From Burkholderia pseudomultivorans (lineage in GTDB: Bacteria > Pseudomonadota > Gammaproteobacteria > Burkholderiales > Burkholderiaceae): a stretch of 64,000 nucleotides of DNA. The notes under the pieces were generated by a model. The model had not been told where the DNA came from, did no database searches, and was given only the letters and a program-made list of their open reading frames with translations. Within the stretch, counting starts at the first letter, position 1. Each line of letters starts with the position of its first letter. Below, piece by piece: positions 10,001 to 17,899 of this stretch. A program made the translations under genes and the position numbers. The stretch is from contig NZ_CABVPP010000007.1 of NCBI RefSeq assembly GCF_902499075.1, positions 1 to 64,000 on the forward strand, read 5' to 3'.

Positions 10001-10448
10001 GGCGGGCGACCGCCGGTTGCGCGGGCGGGCGTGACGGTGGACCGGCAGGGGCAACAGGTGCGGGCGTCAGCGGCGCGGCCGTGACGCCGGCGGCGGTCGC
10101 AGCGGGCGCGGATGCAACTGCGTCGGCAGGCGTCGTCCCGGCCTTCGCGCCGGCCAGTTGAGCGCGCAGCGAAGCGACTTCGCGGTTCAGCGATTCGACC
10201 GTCGCTTCGAGGCGCGCGACGCGATCGGCGAGCGGCGCGACCGGCTGTTGCGGCTGCGCGGGCAGCGTGAACGGATCGCGTGCGGTGCTGTTGCTGCTGT
10301 CGTCGCTGCGCTTGCGCTGCCGCAGCATATAGCCGAGACAGAAGCCGGCCACCGCGCCGAGCAGCGAGCCATTGGCGGCCGAGAAATCCCCGATCAATGC
10401 GGCGATGCCGCCCACGACGAAGCCGATTACGGCAAAGGCCCAGTTCAT
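7017..10448 (-). CDS. DUF2339 family polytopic membrane protein
   Basis: A 1143-residue membrane protein. It begins with a short membrane hairpin (residues 1-42, with GG-rich turns), then a linker, a coiled coil (about 75-101, DRVARLEATVESLNREVASL), a long Pro/Ala-rich segment (about 105-205), and then some two dozen predicted hydrophobic helices to the C-terminus. Very large DUF2339 proteins are widespread in proteobacteria and have no established activity; they have been speculated to act in the cell envelope. It is the first gene of a two-gene unit with DUF3999. Confidence 0.85.
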   Translation of the reverse strand: MNWAFAVIGFVVGGIAALIGDFSAANGSLLGAVAGFCLGYMLRQRKRSDDSSNSTARDPFTLPAQPQQPVAPLADRVARLEATVESLNREVASLRAQLAGAKAGTTPADAVASAPAATAAGVTAAPLTPAPVAPAGPPSRPPAQPAVARPAAAPASASAPAPTPTPHATPVPAATPRTNESPAAAPVPATPPRPAAPVPHEPGFAERAFRAARDWLLGGNTVVRVGIIVLFFGVAFLLKYAADNNLLPIEFRLAGTALGAAALLALGWRMRARRAAYGLVLQGGGVGILYLTIFAATKLYALLPVGAAFPLMVAVCALSAFLAVKQNALPLAFMGSAGGFLAPVLLSTGHGSHVALFSYYALLNAGIFAIAWFKAWRPLNLLGFVFTFTIGSAWGVTAYRPALFASTEPFLLLFFLMYVGIALLYAVRRELALRHYVDGTLVFGTPIVATALQAALVKDMPFGLAWSAVALSAFYVAVAAWLARRRARLALLFEAMLALAVIFATLAVPLAFSGPTTSAAWAIEGAALVWIAVREKRLAPFCFGLLMQVAAAGAFFTSLLGPSDANALPVLNSAYIAMLLIALAGLFTGWWLHGRDEARAWRAWAPEIGAAAAAWGLLWWISGGLHEILLYASRHVDLHADRFVVDAIALFAAGTAWLAHVARRRLAWPLAEWPALALTPVLALLAVRAYEAHEAPLSGMGAFAWPIAVIACYALLWRQSRDGTTDAAAKDAAAPARSHVAGLLASLIAPLHTLMFWTLCGLLSLEGFWRLRTFVPEGAWSWSAWAYGFGALLLLVSGPGSRLRWPVAAFPRAYQVWGAAPLAMLLWAWSIASVTSDGDASPLFWLPLLNPLDVAQGLVFVAIAAWLRRLKSLGIGWHPRVVDFAAIATVFLWFNALMLRTLHHRFHLPYDVDTVLASFGLQQVFMVGWSLFAFAGMWLTRRDGIARVCALASLPLVVVMWVWTFYANFTQDGGSWARVPLFNSLDLVLVVVYALAVSWFVRVRRFGWSFDNYRVELLSAAGATAFLWLNAILLRTLHHWTGVPYAFGAMAASTLVQASVSVYWTLCALATMIWATRRGLRPLWFVGAALLALTVVKLFLFDLSHVTGIERIVSFIGIGVLLLLIGYFSPLPPKAAAHREDTP

Positions 10449-11035
10449 CGCCTTGCTCCCTCTCTATCTTTATCGTCCTTCGATCGCGGGTCGTGCCGGA
10501 TCGAGGCTGTTTCTGCACGGCCGGCAGGCGAACCGGCTTGCGTGCATCGTCAGCGGAGCGTCGCGCGACAGGGGCGCGCGGCCTCGCTGGATTGCGGGGA
10601 ATGTATCACAGCTGCCGACGGCGATTTTCGAGCTTGGAGCGGCGCCGCGGCAGGTGTGCGATCCGCTTGCGGCGCAGGCTTCGCATCGCTTTTGCGGACG
10701 GTCATGCTTTTTATTGGCGAGACAGTCTGATCGGACGTGAAATTGTCGCAAAGCGACGCGCGTGCGGTCGGCGTTGTCGCAAAACATCGCCCGACAAGGC
10801 ATCCGCTGCTGCGCACAAGACCCGGTCGCGATGCCCGTCGTTGCTGGCCGTACGCGTTTTGCATCGCCGCAATCGAAGGCCGCCGCGGGCACCTGGCCGC
10901 CCGGCGGGGCTGCGGGGTGTGTCGTATTTGCGCAAGCGTTTGTCGTAATTCGTCGGCAGGCCGGGGTTTTTTCTGGCAACTATGTAGGCACGCTGTGACA
11001 CGCGTGAGTCCCCGCTACACGAGGAGAAGGTTTCG
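10449..11035. promoter_or_regulatory. Divergent intergenic region with TGTCG direct repeats
   Basis: Lies between the DUF2339 gene (minus) and choV (plus). TTGTCGCAAA occurs twice, at 10743-10752 and 10774-10783 (31 bases apart, about three helical turns). Two further copies, TGTCGTATT at 10920 and TGTCGTAATT at 10941, are 21 bases apart (two turns). Direct half-sites at whole-turn spacing are typical of AraC/GlxA-family activators such as the one encoded at 13207. No open frame in the region looks real. The choV ribosome site GAGGAGAAGG ends about nine bases before its ATG. Confidence 0.5.
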
Positions 11036-12205
11036 ATGGATGCCCCCAAGGTCGTAGTCGAAGGTCTGTGCAAGGTGTTTGGAAGTAATCCGCAGCAGGC
11101 GCTCGACATGCTCGCCGCCGGTGCGACGAAGGACGACGTACTGAAGCGCACGGGCCAGGTTGTCGGCGTGCACAACGTATCGTTCGACGTGCAGGAAGGC
11201 GAAATTTTCGTGCTGATGGGCCTGTCCGGCTCCGGCAAATCCACGCTGATCCGCCTCGTGAACCGGCTGGTCGATCCGAGCGCCGGCAAGGTGCTGATCG
11301 ACGGGCTCGACGTCGCGTCGGCGCGCCGCTCGGCGCTGACCGCGCTGCGCCGCAAGGACATGAGCATGGTGTTCCAGTCGTTCGCGCTGATGCCGCATCG
11401 CTCCGTGGTGTCGAACGCGGCGTTCGGCCTCGAGGTCGCCGGCGTCGGCAAGAAGGAGCGCGAACGGCGTGCGATGGAAGTGCTCGAACAGGTCGGCCTC
11501 GCACCGTTCTCGCACAAGCTGCCGTCCGAGCTGTCGGGCGGCATGCAGCAGCGCGTCGGCCTCGCGCGCGCGCTGGCCGTGAACCCGTCGCTGATGATCA
11601 TGGACGAGGCATTTTCCGCGCTCGATCCGCTCAAGCGCCGCGAAATGCAGGACGTGCTGCTGCAACTGCAGAAGGAACAGCGCCGCACGATCATGTTCGT
11701 GTCGCACGATCTCGAGGAGGCGCTGCGCATCGGCAACCGCATCGCGATCATGGAAGGCGGCAAGCTCGTGCAGGTCGGCACGCCGCAGGACATCATCGCG
11801 AACCCGGCCGACGACTACGTGCGCGCGTTCTTCGACGGCATCGACACGAGCCGCTACCTGACGGCCGGCGACCTGATGCAGACGGGCGCGGTGCCGATCG
11901 TGTCGAAGTGCGATGCCGCGAACGTCGCGGCGACGCTGAACGGCAGCGCCGAATACGCGTTCGTGCTCGACGCCGAACGCAAGCTGCGCGGCTTCGTCAC
12001 GCGCGATGCGATCGGTCAGGCCACGCCGTCGGTGCGGCCGATCGAAAGCATCCGCCGCGACGCGACGCTCGATCACGTCGTCGCCCGCGTGGTGGCGAAC
12101 CCGAACGCGCTGCCCGTCGTCGACGACGACGGCTGCTACTGCGGCTCGGTCGACCGCGCTCTTATCCTGAAGGCCATCACGCGTTCGCGAGGTTCCCATG
12201 TCTGA
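11036..12205 (+). CDS. choV: Choline/betaine ABC transporter ATP-binding protein
   Basis: ATPase of a quaternary-amine importer, 389 residues. Walker A GLSGSGKST (about residues 62-70), Q-loop MVFQSFAL, signature LSGGMQQRVGLARAL and Walker B SLMIMDEAFSALDP are all present. The N-terminal insertion (QQALDMLAAGATKDDVLKRT) is characteristic of the ProV/ChoV/OpuAA branch. The C-terminal part (about 285-389) is a CBS-domain pair, which in OpuA senses ionic strength. It overlaps the permease gene by eight bases. Choline rather than proline/betaine specificity is inferred from the binding protein downstream. Confidence 0.9.
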   Translation: MDAPKVVVEGLCKVFGSNPQQALDMLAAGATKDDVLKRTGQVVGVHNVSFDVQEGEIFVLMGLSGSGKSTLIRLVNRLVDPSAGKVLIDGLDVASARRSALTALRRKDMSMVFQSFALMPHRSVVSNAAFGLEVAGVGKKERERRAMEVLEQVGLAPFSHKLPSELSGGMQQRVGLARALAVNPSLMIMDEAFSALDPLKRREMQDVLLQLQKEQRRTIMFVSHDLEEALRIGNRIAIMEGGKLVQVGTPQDIIANPADDYVRAFFDGIDTSRYLTAGDLMQTGAVPIVSKCDAANVAATLNGSAEYAFVLDAERKLRGFVTRDAIGQATPSVRPIESIRRDATLDHVVARVVANPNALPVVDDDGCYCGSVDRALILKAITRSRGSHV

Positions 12206-13094
12206 AATGATTCCGCTCGGTACCTGGGTCGACCAGTCCGTTCACTACCTGCTCGACCACGACGCGAAGACCTTCGACGCGATCGGTCAGGCGATCGAGG
12301 GTCTCGCGGCATTCGTCGAGCACGGGCTGCAGGCGATCCCGATGTGGCTGATGATGGCGATCTTCATCGGCATCGGTTTGTGGCGGGTCGGCTGGCGCTT
12401 CGCGCTGTTTACGACCGCGTCGCTGCTGCTGATCTTCGCGACGGGCTTCTGGGACCAGACCGTCATCACGCTCGGCCTCACGCTATCGTCGACGATCATC
12501 AGCCTCGTGCTCGGCATTCCGCTCGGCATCTGGGCCGCGAAGAGCAAGTGGGTGGCCGCGATCGTGCGTCCGATCCTCGACCTGATGCAGACGATGCCGG
12601 CCTTCGTCTATCTGATTCCGGCCGCGATGCTGTTCGGTCTCGGCCGCGTGCCGGGGATCCTGTCGACGGTGATCTTCGCGATGCCGCCGGCCGTGCGCCT
12701 GACGAGCCTCGGCATCCGCCACGTGAACCGCGAGATCGTCGAAGCCGGCCAGGCGTTCGGCTGCACGCCGTGGCAGCTGCTGTACAAGGTGCAGTTCCCG
12801 AATGCGCTGCCGTCGATCATGCAGGGTGTGAATCAGACGATCATGATGGCGCTGTCGATGGTGATCATCGCGTCGATGGTCGGCGCGGGCGGTCTCGGCA
12901 ACGACGTGCTCGCGAGCATCCAGCGCCTGGACATCGGCCTCGGTTTCGAAAGCGGCCTGTCGGTCGTGCTGCTCGCGATCATTCTCGACCGCATCACCGA
13001 AAGCTTCGGCCGCGCACCGGGCACCGTCCGCGCCCCGCTGTTCTCGGGCCTGAAGCAGCTGTTCCGCATGAAGGCCGAAACCGCGCAGGCCTGA
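12198..13094 (+). CDS. choW: Choline/betaine ABC transporter permease
   Basis: Inner-membrane permease of the ProW/ChoW family, 298 residues, start overlapping choV. It has an N-terminal amphipathic region (VDQSVHYLLDHD), six or so membrane helices, and the EAA cytoplasmic loop (EAGQAFGCTPWQLLYKVQFP, about 178-197) that docks on the ATPase. The QTMPAFVYLIPAAMLFGLG segment is conserved in this family. A GC-rich hairpin (CCCGTGGC/GCCACGGG, 13153-13172) follows the stop, without a T run, so read-through into the regulator gene is plausible. Confidence 0.9.
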   Translation: MSEMIPLGTWVDQSVHYLLDHDAKTFDAIGQAIEGLAAFVEHGLQAIPMWLMMAIFIGIGLWRVGWRFALFTTASLLLIFATGFWDQTVITLGLTLSSTIISLVLGIPLGIWAAKSKWVAAIVRPILDLMQTMPAFVYLIPAAMLFGLGRVPGILSTVIFAMPPAVRLTSLGIRHVNREIVEAGQAFGCTPWQLLYKVQFPNALPSIMQGVNQTIMMALSMVIIASMVGAGGLGNDVLASIQRLDIGLGFESGLSVVLLAIILDRITESFGRAPGTVRAPLFSGLKQLFRMKAETAQA

Positions 13095-13206
13095 TCGACC
13101 GGCGGCCGACGCCTCTCGTCCGGCCGCCTTCCTCCACTCAAGCACCGGCTCCCGTGGCGTGCGCCACGGGGCTGAACTTCTGCAACCTCGTCGATAGGAG
13201 AGCGAT

Positions 13207-14205
13207 GTGACGTCCGCCGCCGCTGTCGCGCCCGCTGCCTGCGTTTCACCGGTTTCGTCCCTCGCGCACTTCGGCTTCCTGACACTGCCGAATTTCTCGA
13301 TGATCGCGTTCTCGAGCGCGGTCGAAGTGCTTCGGATGGCAAACTACGTGACCCGCGAGGACCACTACCGGTGGTCGATCTACTCGCTCGACGGCGCGCC
13401 CGTGCATGCGAGCAACGGGATCGCGGTGCGCCCGACGCAGGCGCTCGACTATACGCGCCTGCCCGACGTGATGATCGTGTGCGGCGGGATCCGCATCCGC
13501 GACGTGGTCGACGACGGCGCGCGCGATACGCTGGCGGCGCTCGCCGAGCGCGGCCTGCCGCTCGGCGGGATCTGCACGGGCGCGTATGCGCTGATGTCGA
13601 GCGGGCTGCTCGACGGCTATCGCTGCACCGTGCACTGGGAAAACCTGTCCGCACTGCATACCGAGTTTCCGCAGGTGGGCTTCGCCGACGAGCTGTTCGT
13701 CGTCGATCGCGACCGGCTGACCTGCACGGGCGGCACCGCGCCGCTCGACCTGATGCTGAACCTCGTCGGGATGCGCTTCGGCCAGCAGCTTGCCGCGCAG
13801 GTGTCGGAGCAGTTCATTCTCGAACGCATCCGCAGCTCGACCGACACGCAGCCGATCCCGGTCGATGCCCGCGTCGGTTTTTCGCGCGCGGAGCTGATCG
13901 AGGTCGTGCGGCTGATGGAAGCGAACATCGAGGAGCCGCTGTCGCTCGAGGAGCTCGCGCGGCTCGTTCGACTGTCGCAGCGGCATCTGCAGCGGATGTT
14001 CAAGGTGTACCTGAACGTGTCGCCGACCCACTATTACCTGACGCTGCGATTGAAGCGCGCGCGCGACCTGCTGCGCACGACCGACGCGTCGATCGCGCGC
14101 GTGACGACCGTCTGCGGCTTCCATTCGCCGTGTCATTTCAGCAAGGCCTATCGCGCGCAGTTCGGCCATGCGCCGAGCTACGAACGCCGGCTGCCGGGAC
14201 GCTGA
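13207..14205 (+). CDS. GlxA-family AraC-type regulator (GbdR-like)
   Basis: A 332-residue regulator starting at GTG 13207; the ATG at 13205 would stop at once. Residues about 17-190 form a DJ-1/PfpI-like domain (GGICTGAYAL elbow), and about 225-330 hold two AraC helix-turn-helix motifs (SLEELARLVRLSQRHLQRMF and ARVTTVCGFHSPCHFSKAYR). It lies between the permease and binding-protein genes of the choline transporter. By analogy with Pseudomonas GbdR and CdhR it probably activates the transporter and betaine-catabolic genes on sensing betaine or dimethylglycine. That ligand is an inference. Confidence 0.85.
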   Translation: MTSAAAVAPAACVSPVSSLAHFGFLTLPNFSMIAFSSAVEVLRMANYVTREDHYRWSIYSLDGAPVHASNGIAVRPTQALDYTRLPDVMIVCGGIRIRDVVDDGARDTLAALAERGLPLGGICTGAYALMSSGLLDGYRCTVHWENLSALHTEFPQVGFADELFVVDRDRLTCTGGTAPLDLMLNLVGMRFGQQLAAQVSEQFILERIRSSTDTQPIPVDARVGFSRAELIEVVRLMEANIEEPLSLEELARLVRLSQRHLQRMFKVYLNVSPTHYYLTLRLKRARDLLRTTDASIARVTTVCGFHSPCHFSKAYRAQFGHAPSYERRLPGR

Positions 14206-14303
14206 CCGGCGCGAATCATCCGCGGCGCCGCCGGGATCGCGGCGCGCGGCTTTCATGACGATCCCGTACTCGTGCAAACAGCATCACTTAGAGGAGAAGA
14301 AAG

Positions 14304-15254
14304 ATGAAGCGCCTATTGATCGCAGCGGCATGTGGCATCGGGATCGCCGCCGCACCGGTTTCGGCCGTTCATGCGGCCGATCCGCCGGTGTGCAAGAACG
14401 TCCGGTTCGCGGACGTCGGCTGGTCCGACATCGCCGCGACGACGGGCCTTGCGTCGACGATGCTGCAAGGGCTCGGCTACAACCCGACGAAGACCATCGC
14501 GTCGGTGCCGATCACGTTCGCAGGGATCAAGAGCAAGCAGATCGACGTGTTCCTCGGCTACTGGTCGCCGACGATGGACCCGATCATCCAGCCGTTCACC
14601 AAGGCCGGCACGATCAAGGTGCTCGCGACGCCGAACCTGACCGGCGCGAAGTACACGCTCGCGGTGCCCGACTACGTGTACCAGGGCGGCCTGAAGTCGT
14701 TCGCCGACATCCAGAAGTACGCGGACAAGCTGAACGGCAAGATCTACGGGATCGAGCCGGGCAACGACGGCAACGCGCTGATCAAGAAGATGATCGACGG
14801 CAACCAGTTCGGGCTCGGCAAGTTCAAGCTCGTCGAGTCGAGCGAGGCCGGGATGCTGGTCGAGGTGAATCGTGCGATCCGCGACAAGCAGTGGATCGTG
14901 TTCCTCGGCTGGGAGCCGCATCCGATGAACGTGCAGATGAAGATCGACTACCTGAGCGGCGGCGACGACGTGTTCGGCCCGAACTACGGCGAGGCGAAGG
15001 TGCTGACGGCGACGCCGCCCGACTATGCGCAGCGCTGCCCGAACGTCGCGAAGTTCGTGTCGAACCTGCAGTTCACGACCGCGATCGAAAACCATGTGAT
15101 GGTGCCGATCATGAACAAGGAAGACCCGAACAAGGCGGCTGCCGAGTGGCTGAAGGCGAACCCGCAGATGCTCGACAAGTGGCTGGCCGGCGTGACGACG
15201 GTCGACGGCAAGCCGGGCCTGCCGGCGGTGAAGGCGTATCTCGGCGTGCATTGA
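14304..15254 (+). CDS. choX: Choline-binding periplasmic protein of ABC transporter
   Basis: Periplasmic substrate-binding protein of 316 residues with a signal peptide (cleavage near VHA-A, residue 24). It resembles Sinorhizobium ChoX: CKNVRFADVGWSDI, GYWSPTMD, GAKYTLAVP and GWEPHPMN. Aromatics that would box the trimethylammonium group are W40, W87, Y117 and W203, with D42 nearby. It follows the regulator gene by 98 bases with its own strong ribosome site (AGAGGAGA) and is closed by an intrinsic terminator. Betaine or carnitine as substrate cannot be excluded. Confidence 0.88.
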   Translation: MKRLLIAAACGIGIAAAPVSAVHAADPPVCKNVRFADVGWSDIAATTGLASTMLQGLGYNPTKTIASVPITFAGIKSKQIDVFLGYWSPTMDPIIQPFTKAGTIKVLATPNLTGAKYTLAVPDYVYQGGLKSFADIQKYADKLNGKIYGIEPGNDGNALIKKMIDGNQFGLGKFKLVESSEAGMLVEVNRAIRDKQWIVFLGWEPHPMNVQMKIDYLSGGDDVFGPNYGEAKVLTATPPDYAQRCPNVAKFVSNLQFTTAIENHVMVPIMNKEDPNKAAAEWLKANPQMLDKWLAGVTTVDGKPGLPAVKAYLGVH

Positions 15255-15307
15255 ACATCGCGACGATCGGCGCTGCCGCCGCTGCGGCGGCGGGCCGACC
15301 GGACGAA

Positions 15308-15347
15308 ACGCGGCCCGCGCGCGATGCGTGCGGGCCGCGTCGTTTTT
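15308..15347 (+). terminator. Intrinsic terminator after choX
   Basis: ACGCGGCCCGC (15308-15318) pairs perfectly over 11 bases with GCGGGCCGCGT (15330-15340), followed by CGTTTTT. It ends the choline transporter unit and abuts the efflux-pump remnant read on the other strand. Confidence 0.8.
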
Positions 15348-15514
15348 CAGCGTGGCCGGGGCGCCGCCGACACGTCGAACACGCGATCGAACGTCCACTG
15401 GAACACGAACGCGTAGCAGAAGAAGAACGCGAACAGCGCGATATCGACGACGAACGCATCGAACCAGGAGATGGCGAGCCACCACGACACGACCGGCATC
15501 AGGATGAAGTCGCC
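15347..15514 (-). pseudogene. Remnant of PACE-family efflux pump, C-terminal half
   Basis: On the minus strand 55 codons and a stop read as the second transmembrane pair of a PACE (chlorhexidine/acriflavine efflux) protein: MPVVSWWLAISWFDAFVVDI, then ALFAFFFCYAFVFQWTFDRV. The WW...D and F.WTFDR features are family hallmarks. Intact PACE proteins are about 140-160 residues with a start and a first membrane pair; upstream of 15514 that half is missing and no start codon with a ribosome site is present. The piece is too short to be found as a normal gene. Confidence 0.65.
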
Positions 15515-15636
15515 CGCATCGGTGCGGGTGCATGAGCGACGCGGATGAGGCGTTCAGGAAGCGAACGACGAAGACACATGGCACGCGCGCGCAGTCCAAC
15601 GCGGCGGTCTCCTGCGACCGGCCGTGCCGCATCCCG

Positions 15637-16776
15637 TCATCCGAACCGGACGCAATAGATCGGCGGCAGATGCGCGGACACCTGTTGCCAGTTTTCTCCG
15701 CCGTCTGCGGACGTCCATAATCCGCCGGTCGTCGATCCCATCGCGAGGCGCGTGCCCGAGTCGTCGACCGCGAGCCCGTGCCGGTACACGAGATCGTAGG
15801 CGGGCGCGGGCGGCAAGCCGTTCGAGAATGGCTCGAAACTGCGGCCGCCGTCGCGCGTGCGCGTGACGACGAACTCGCCGTTCACCGGAATCCGGCATGC
15901 GTCCTTCACGGCAGGCACGAACCACGCGGTGTCCGGCTCGCGCGGATGCACGGCGACCGCGAAGCCGAAGCTCGACGGCCGGGCCTCGATCCGCTGCCAG
16001 TGCGCCGCGCCGTCGGTCGAGCGGAAGATCGCGCAATGGTGCTGCGTCCACAGCACGTCCGGCGCGGCCGCGCACTGGACGACGCGGTGCGGATCCTGCG
16101 CGTTCGCCTCGCCGCGCCGCTCGGGCGGCATGTAGTCGGCTTCCATGCCGTCGGCGCTCACGCGCCACGTCGCGCCGCCGTCGCCGGTTTGCCAGACGCC
16201 GCCGCACGAGATGCCGACCGTCACGTGCCGGCTGTCGCGCGGATCGACCATCACCGAATGGATGCCCGGCGCATCGTAGCCGCCGCCGAACCATTCGCGC
16301 CGCTCCGGGCGATCCCACAGCGCGCGGTTGAGCGTCCACGTGTCGCCGCCGTCGTCGGAACGGAACAGCCCGCCGGGAATCGTGCCGGCCCACAGCACGC
16401 CCGGCTCGTCCGCGCCGCCGGCTTCGAGCGACCAGATCTGCTGAAGCGACCACGCGGGGCCCGGCGCGGACGGCGGGGCGTCGTCTTCGTCGTTGGCGGA
16501 GCGACTGCCCGCAGCGGTTTCGTCGGCCGGCTGCGGCGGATAGACGGGAACCGCGCATGGTTCCCAATCGGCCGCGCCGGTGCGCAGGCGATGCAGCTTC
16601 ACGCCGAAATGGCCGAGATTGAGCGCGGCATAGAGCGTGCCGTCGCGCGGATCGGCGAGCGTCATGCTGACCGGCTCGCCGACGAAATGCGGCGCGCCGA
16701 GCGACCAGCCGCCGGCGCCGTCGGCGTGCAGCACGAACAGCCCCTTGCGGGTGGCGACAAGCAATCGATCGTTCAT
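15637..16776 (-). CDS. Asp-box (BNR/sialidase-like) beta-propeller protein
   Basis: A 379-residue protein started at ATG 16776, eight bases after AAGGAGA; an in-frame extension to 16824 has no support. Repeated S-x-D-G-G-x-T-W Asp-box motifs are visible: SDDGGDTWTL, TGDGGATWRV, TRDGGRSFEP and SADGGENWQQ. These mark a sialidase/BNR-type propeller but no sialidase catalytic Arg triad or signal peptide is seen, so it is probably cytoplasmic. It is 72 bases downstream of a MoaD/ThiS-like gene on the same strand, a pairing seen repeatedly in bacteria, with unknown role. Confidence 0.82.
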   Translation of the reverse strand: MNDRLLVATRKGLFVLHADGAGGWSLGAPHFVGEPVSMTLADPRDGTLYAALNLGHFGVKLHRLRTGAADWEPCAVPVYPPQPADETAAGSRSANDEDDAPPSAPGPAWSLQQIWSLEAGGADEPGVLWAGTIPGGLFRSDDGGDTWTLNRALWDRPERREWFGGGYDAPGIHSVMVDPRDSRHVTVGISCGGVWQTGDGGATWRVSADGMEADYMPPERRGEANAQDPHRVVQCAAAPDVLWTQHHCAIFRSTDGAAHWQRIEARPSSFGFAVAVHPREPDTAWFVPAVKDACRIPVNGEFVVTRTRDGGRSFEPFSNGLPPAPAYDLVYRHGLAVDDSGTRLAMGSTTGGLWTSADGGENWQQVSAHLPPIYCVRFG

Positions 16777-16848
16777 GCCGGGTGTCTCCTTGTCTGTTGC
16801 GGGTTCGGACGGCGCGGGCGGCACATGCGCCGATCGAGATCGACCCCT

Positions 16849-17118
16849 TTATCCGCCGGACAACGCCTGTACGACGTAGACGCGGCTCGCGGCGTCGAGC
16901 GGATCGGACAGATGCTGGCGGTCGCGCACCGGCCGGCCGTCGATGAACACCGCGAGATGCTTTCGCAGCGCGCCCTGATCGTCGAGGATGTAGCCGCGCA
17001 GTCGCGGCTGCTCGCCGAACACCGTCTCCAGCGCGTCGCCGAGCGTGCGCGCGTCGACGTCGCGCTCGGGCGTCTCGATATGCCGCTGGATCGAAGCGGC
17101 GAAGAAAAGGTGTGCCAT
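16849..17118 (-). CDS. MoaD/ThiS-like ubiquitin-fold protein ending in Gly-Gly
   Basis: An 89-residue beta-grasp protein. It ends VVQALSGG, the diglycine C-terminus needed for adenylation and sulfur or protein conjugation by E1-like enzymes. The HLAVFIDGRPV strand-turn and DPLDAASRVYVV segment fit the MoaD/ThiS pattern. No molybdopterin or thiamine genes and no E1-like enzyme lie near it. Co-transcription with an Asp-box propeller suggests the two act together. Whether it carries sulfur or modifies a protein is unknown. Confidence 0.85.
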   Translation of the reverse strand: MAHLFFAASIQRHIETPERDVDARTLGDALETVFGEQPRLRGYILDDQGALRKHLAVFIDGRPVRDRQHLSDPLDAASRVYVVQALSGG

Positions 17119-17209
17119 CGCGGGTCGCCGGAAAGGGGGCCGTGCGCAGGCGTGCAGCGGCCGTCGGTTCTGTAGTGTAGGCGATCCGTATGGTGCTGCG
17201 CGCCGGGAA

Positions 17210-17899
17210 CTAGACCGGAATCGATCCGCCCCGAATGCGAATGCCGAGCCGCACGATGCCGATCACCGCATTCGACAGCCAGGTGAGCAGACGCGGCATC
17301 CCGCGCCGGCGTATGTCGAGCAGCAGCACGATTCGCACTTCGTCGCTGGCGTTCCAGACCTCGTGCTCGAACGTGTCGTCCCACAGCAGGAAGCGGCCTT
17401 CGTCGAGCCGGTACTCGCGACCGTCGACCTTCAGCACGGCCGCCGGCGTGCCGTCCGCGCGCTTCGGCATCGACAGCACGAGATAGCCGCGCAGGATGCC
17501 GCGGAACGGGCCGCGGTGCGGCGGGATATGCTTGCCCGGCGCGAGGAACGACAGCGATGCGGACAGCACGTCCGGCGATGCCGCGACGAGCGACGCGACG
17601 CTCGGGCAGCGCGACAGGTTGCGCGGAAACGGCTGCCCGTATGCCTGCATGATGAACATGCGCCAGTCGCGCGCATCGTTGGCCGAGATGTCGCGCTGCT
17701 CGCTCATGATTTCGTGAAAGCGCGGGATGCGCGGCAGGTCGCGCGCGACGGCGAGCGCTTCGGCGCGGATGGCCGGCCACGTGCGAACGAAACGGTCGGC
17801 GTCGGGGAAGGCGGCCGCATCGAGCACGGCGCCGCCGTCGAGATGGCGGTCGTACAGCGTGCGCAGCAGGCCGGCGGCGTAATCGTAGACGGCGGACAT
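17210..17899 (-). CDS. Aspartyl/asparaginyl beta-hydroxylase (LpxO-like dioxygenase)
   Basis: A 229-residue 2-oxoglutarate/Fe(II) dioxygenase. The family motifs are H128 in PPHRGPFRG, then D175 and H179 in WDDTFEHEVWN for iron, and R189 for 2-oxoglutarate. The C-terminus (about 203-221, LLTWLSNAVIGIVRLGIRI) is amphipathic or membrane-associating. Relatives hydroxylate the secondary acyl chain of lipid A (LpxO) or Asp/Asn side chains; sequence alone does not separate these. It is transcribed alone toward the MoaD-like gene, 91 bases away. Confidence 0.82.
   Translation of the reverse strand: MSAVYDYAAGLLRTLYDRHLDGGAVLDAAAFPDADRFVRTWPAIRAEALAVARDLPRIPRFHEIMSEQRDISANDARDWRMFIMQAYGQPFPRNLSRCPSVASLVAASPDVLSASLSFLAPGKHIPPHRGPFRGILRGYLVLSMPKRADGTPAAVLKVDGREYRLDEGRFLLWDDTFEHEVWNASDEVRIVLLLDIRRRGMPRLLTWLSNAVIGIVRLGIRIRGGSIPV

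Noticed and set aside
7035-10034. A 999-codon plus-strand frame opposite DUF2339
   Set aside because: Gln/Arg-rich shadow of a membrane protein gene; the minus strand shows clear membrane helices.
13153-13172. Intrinsic terminator after choW
   Set aside because: The 8-bp GC hairpin lacks a following T run, so termination is unlikely; at most it slows or stabilises the transcript.
15637-16776. True sialidase
   Set aside because: Asp-box motifs are present, but the catalytic Arg triad, Tyr/Glu pair and export signal are not seen.
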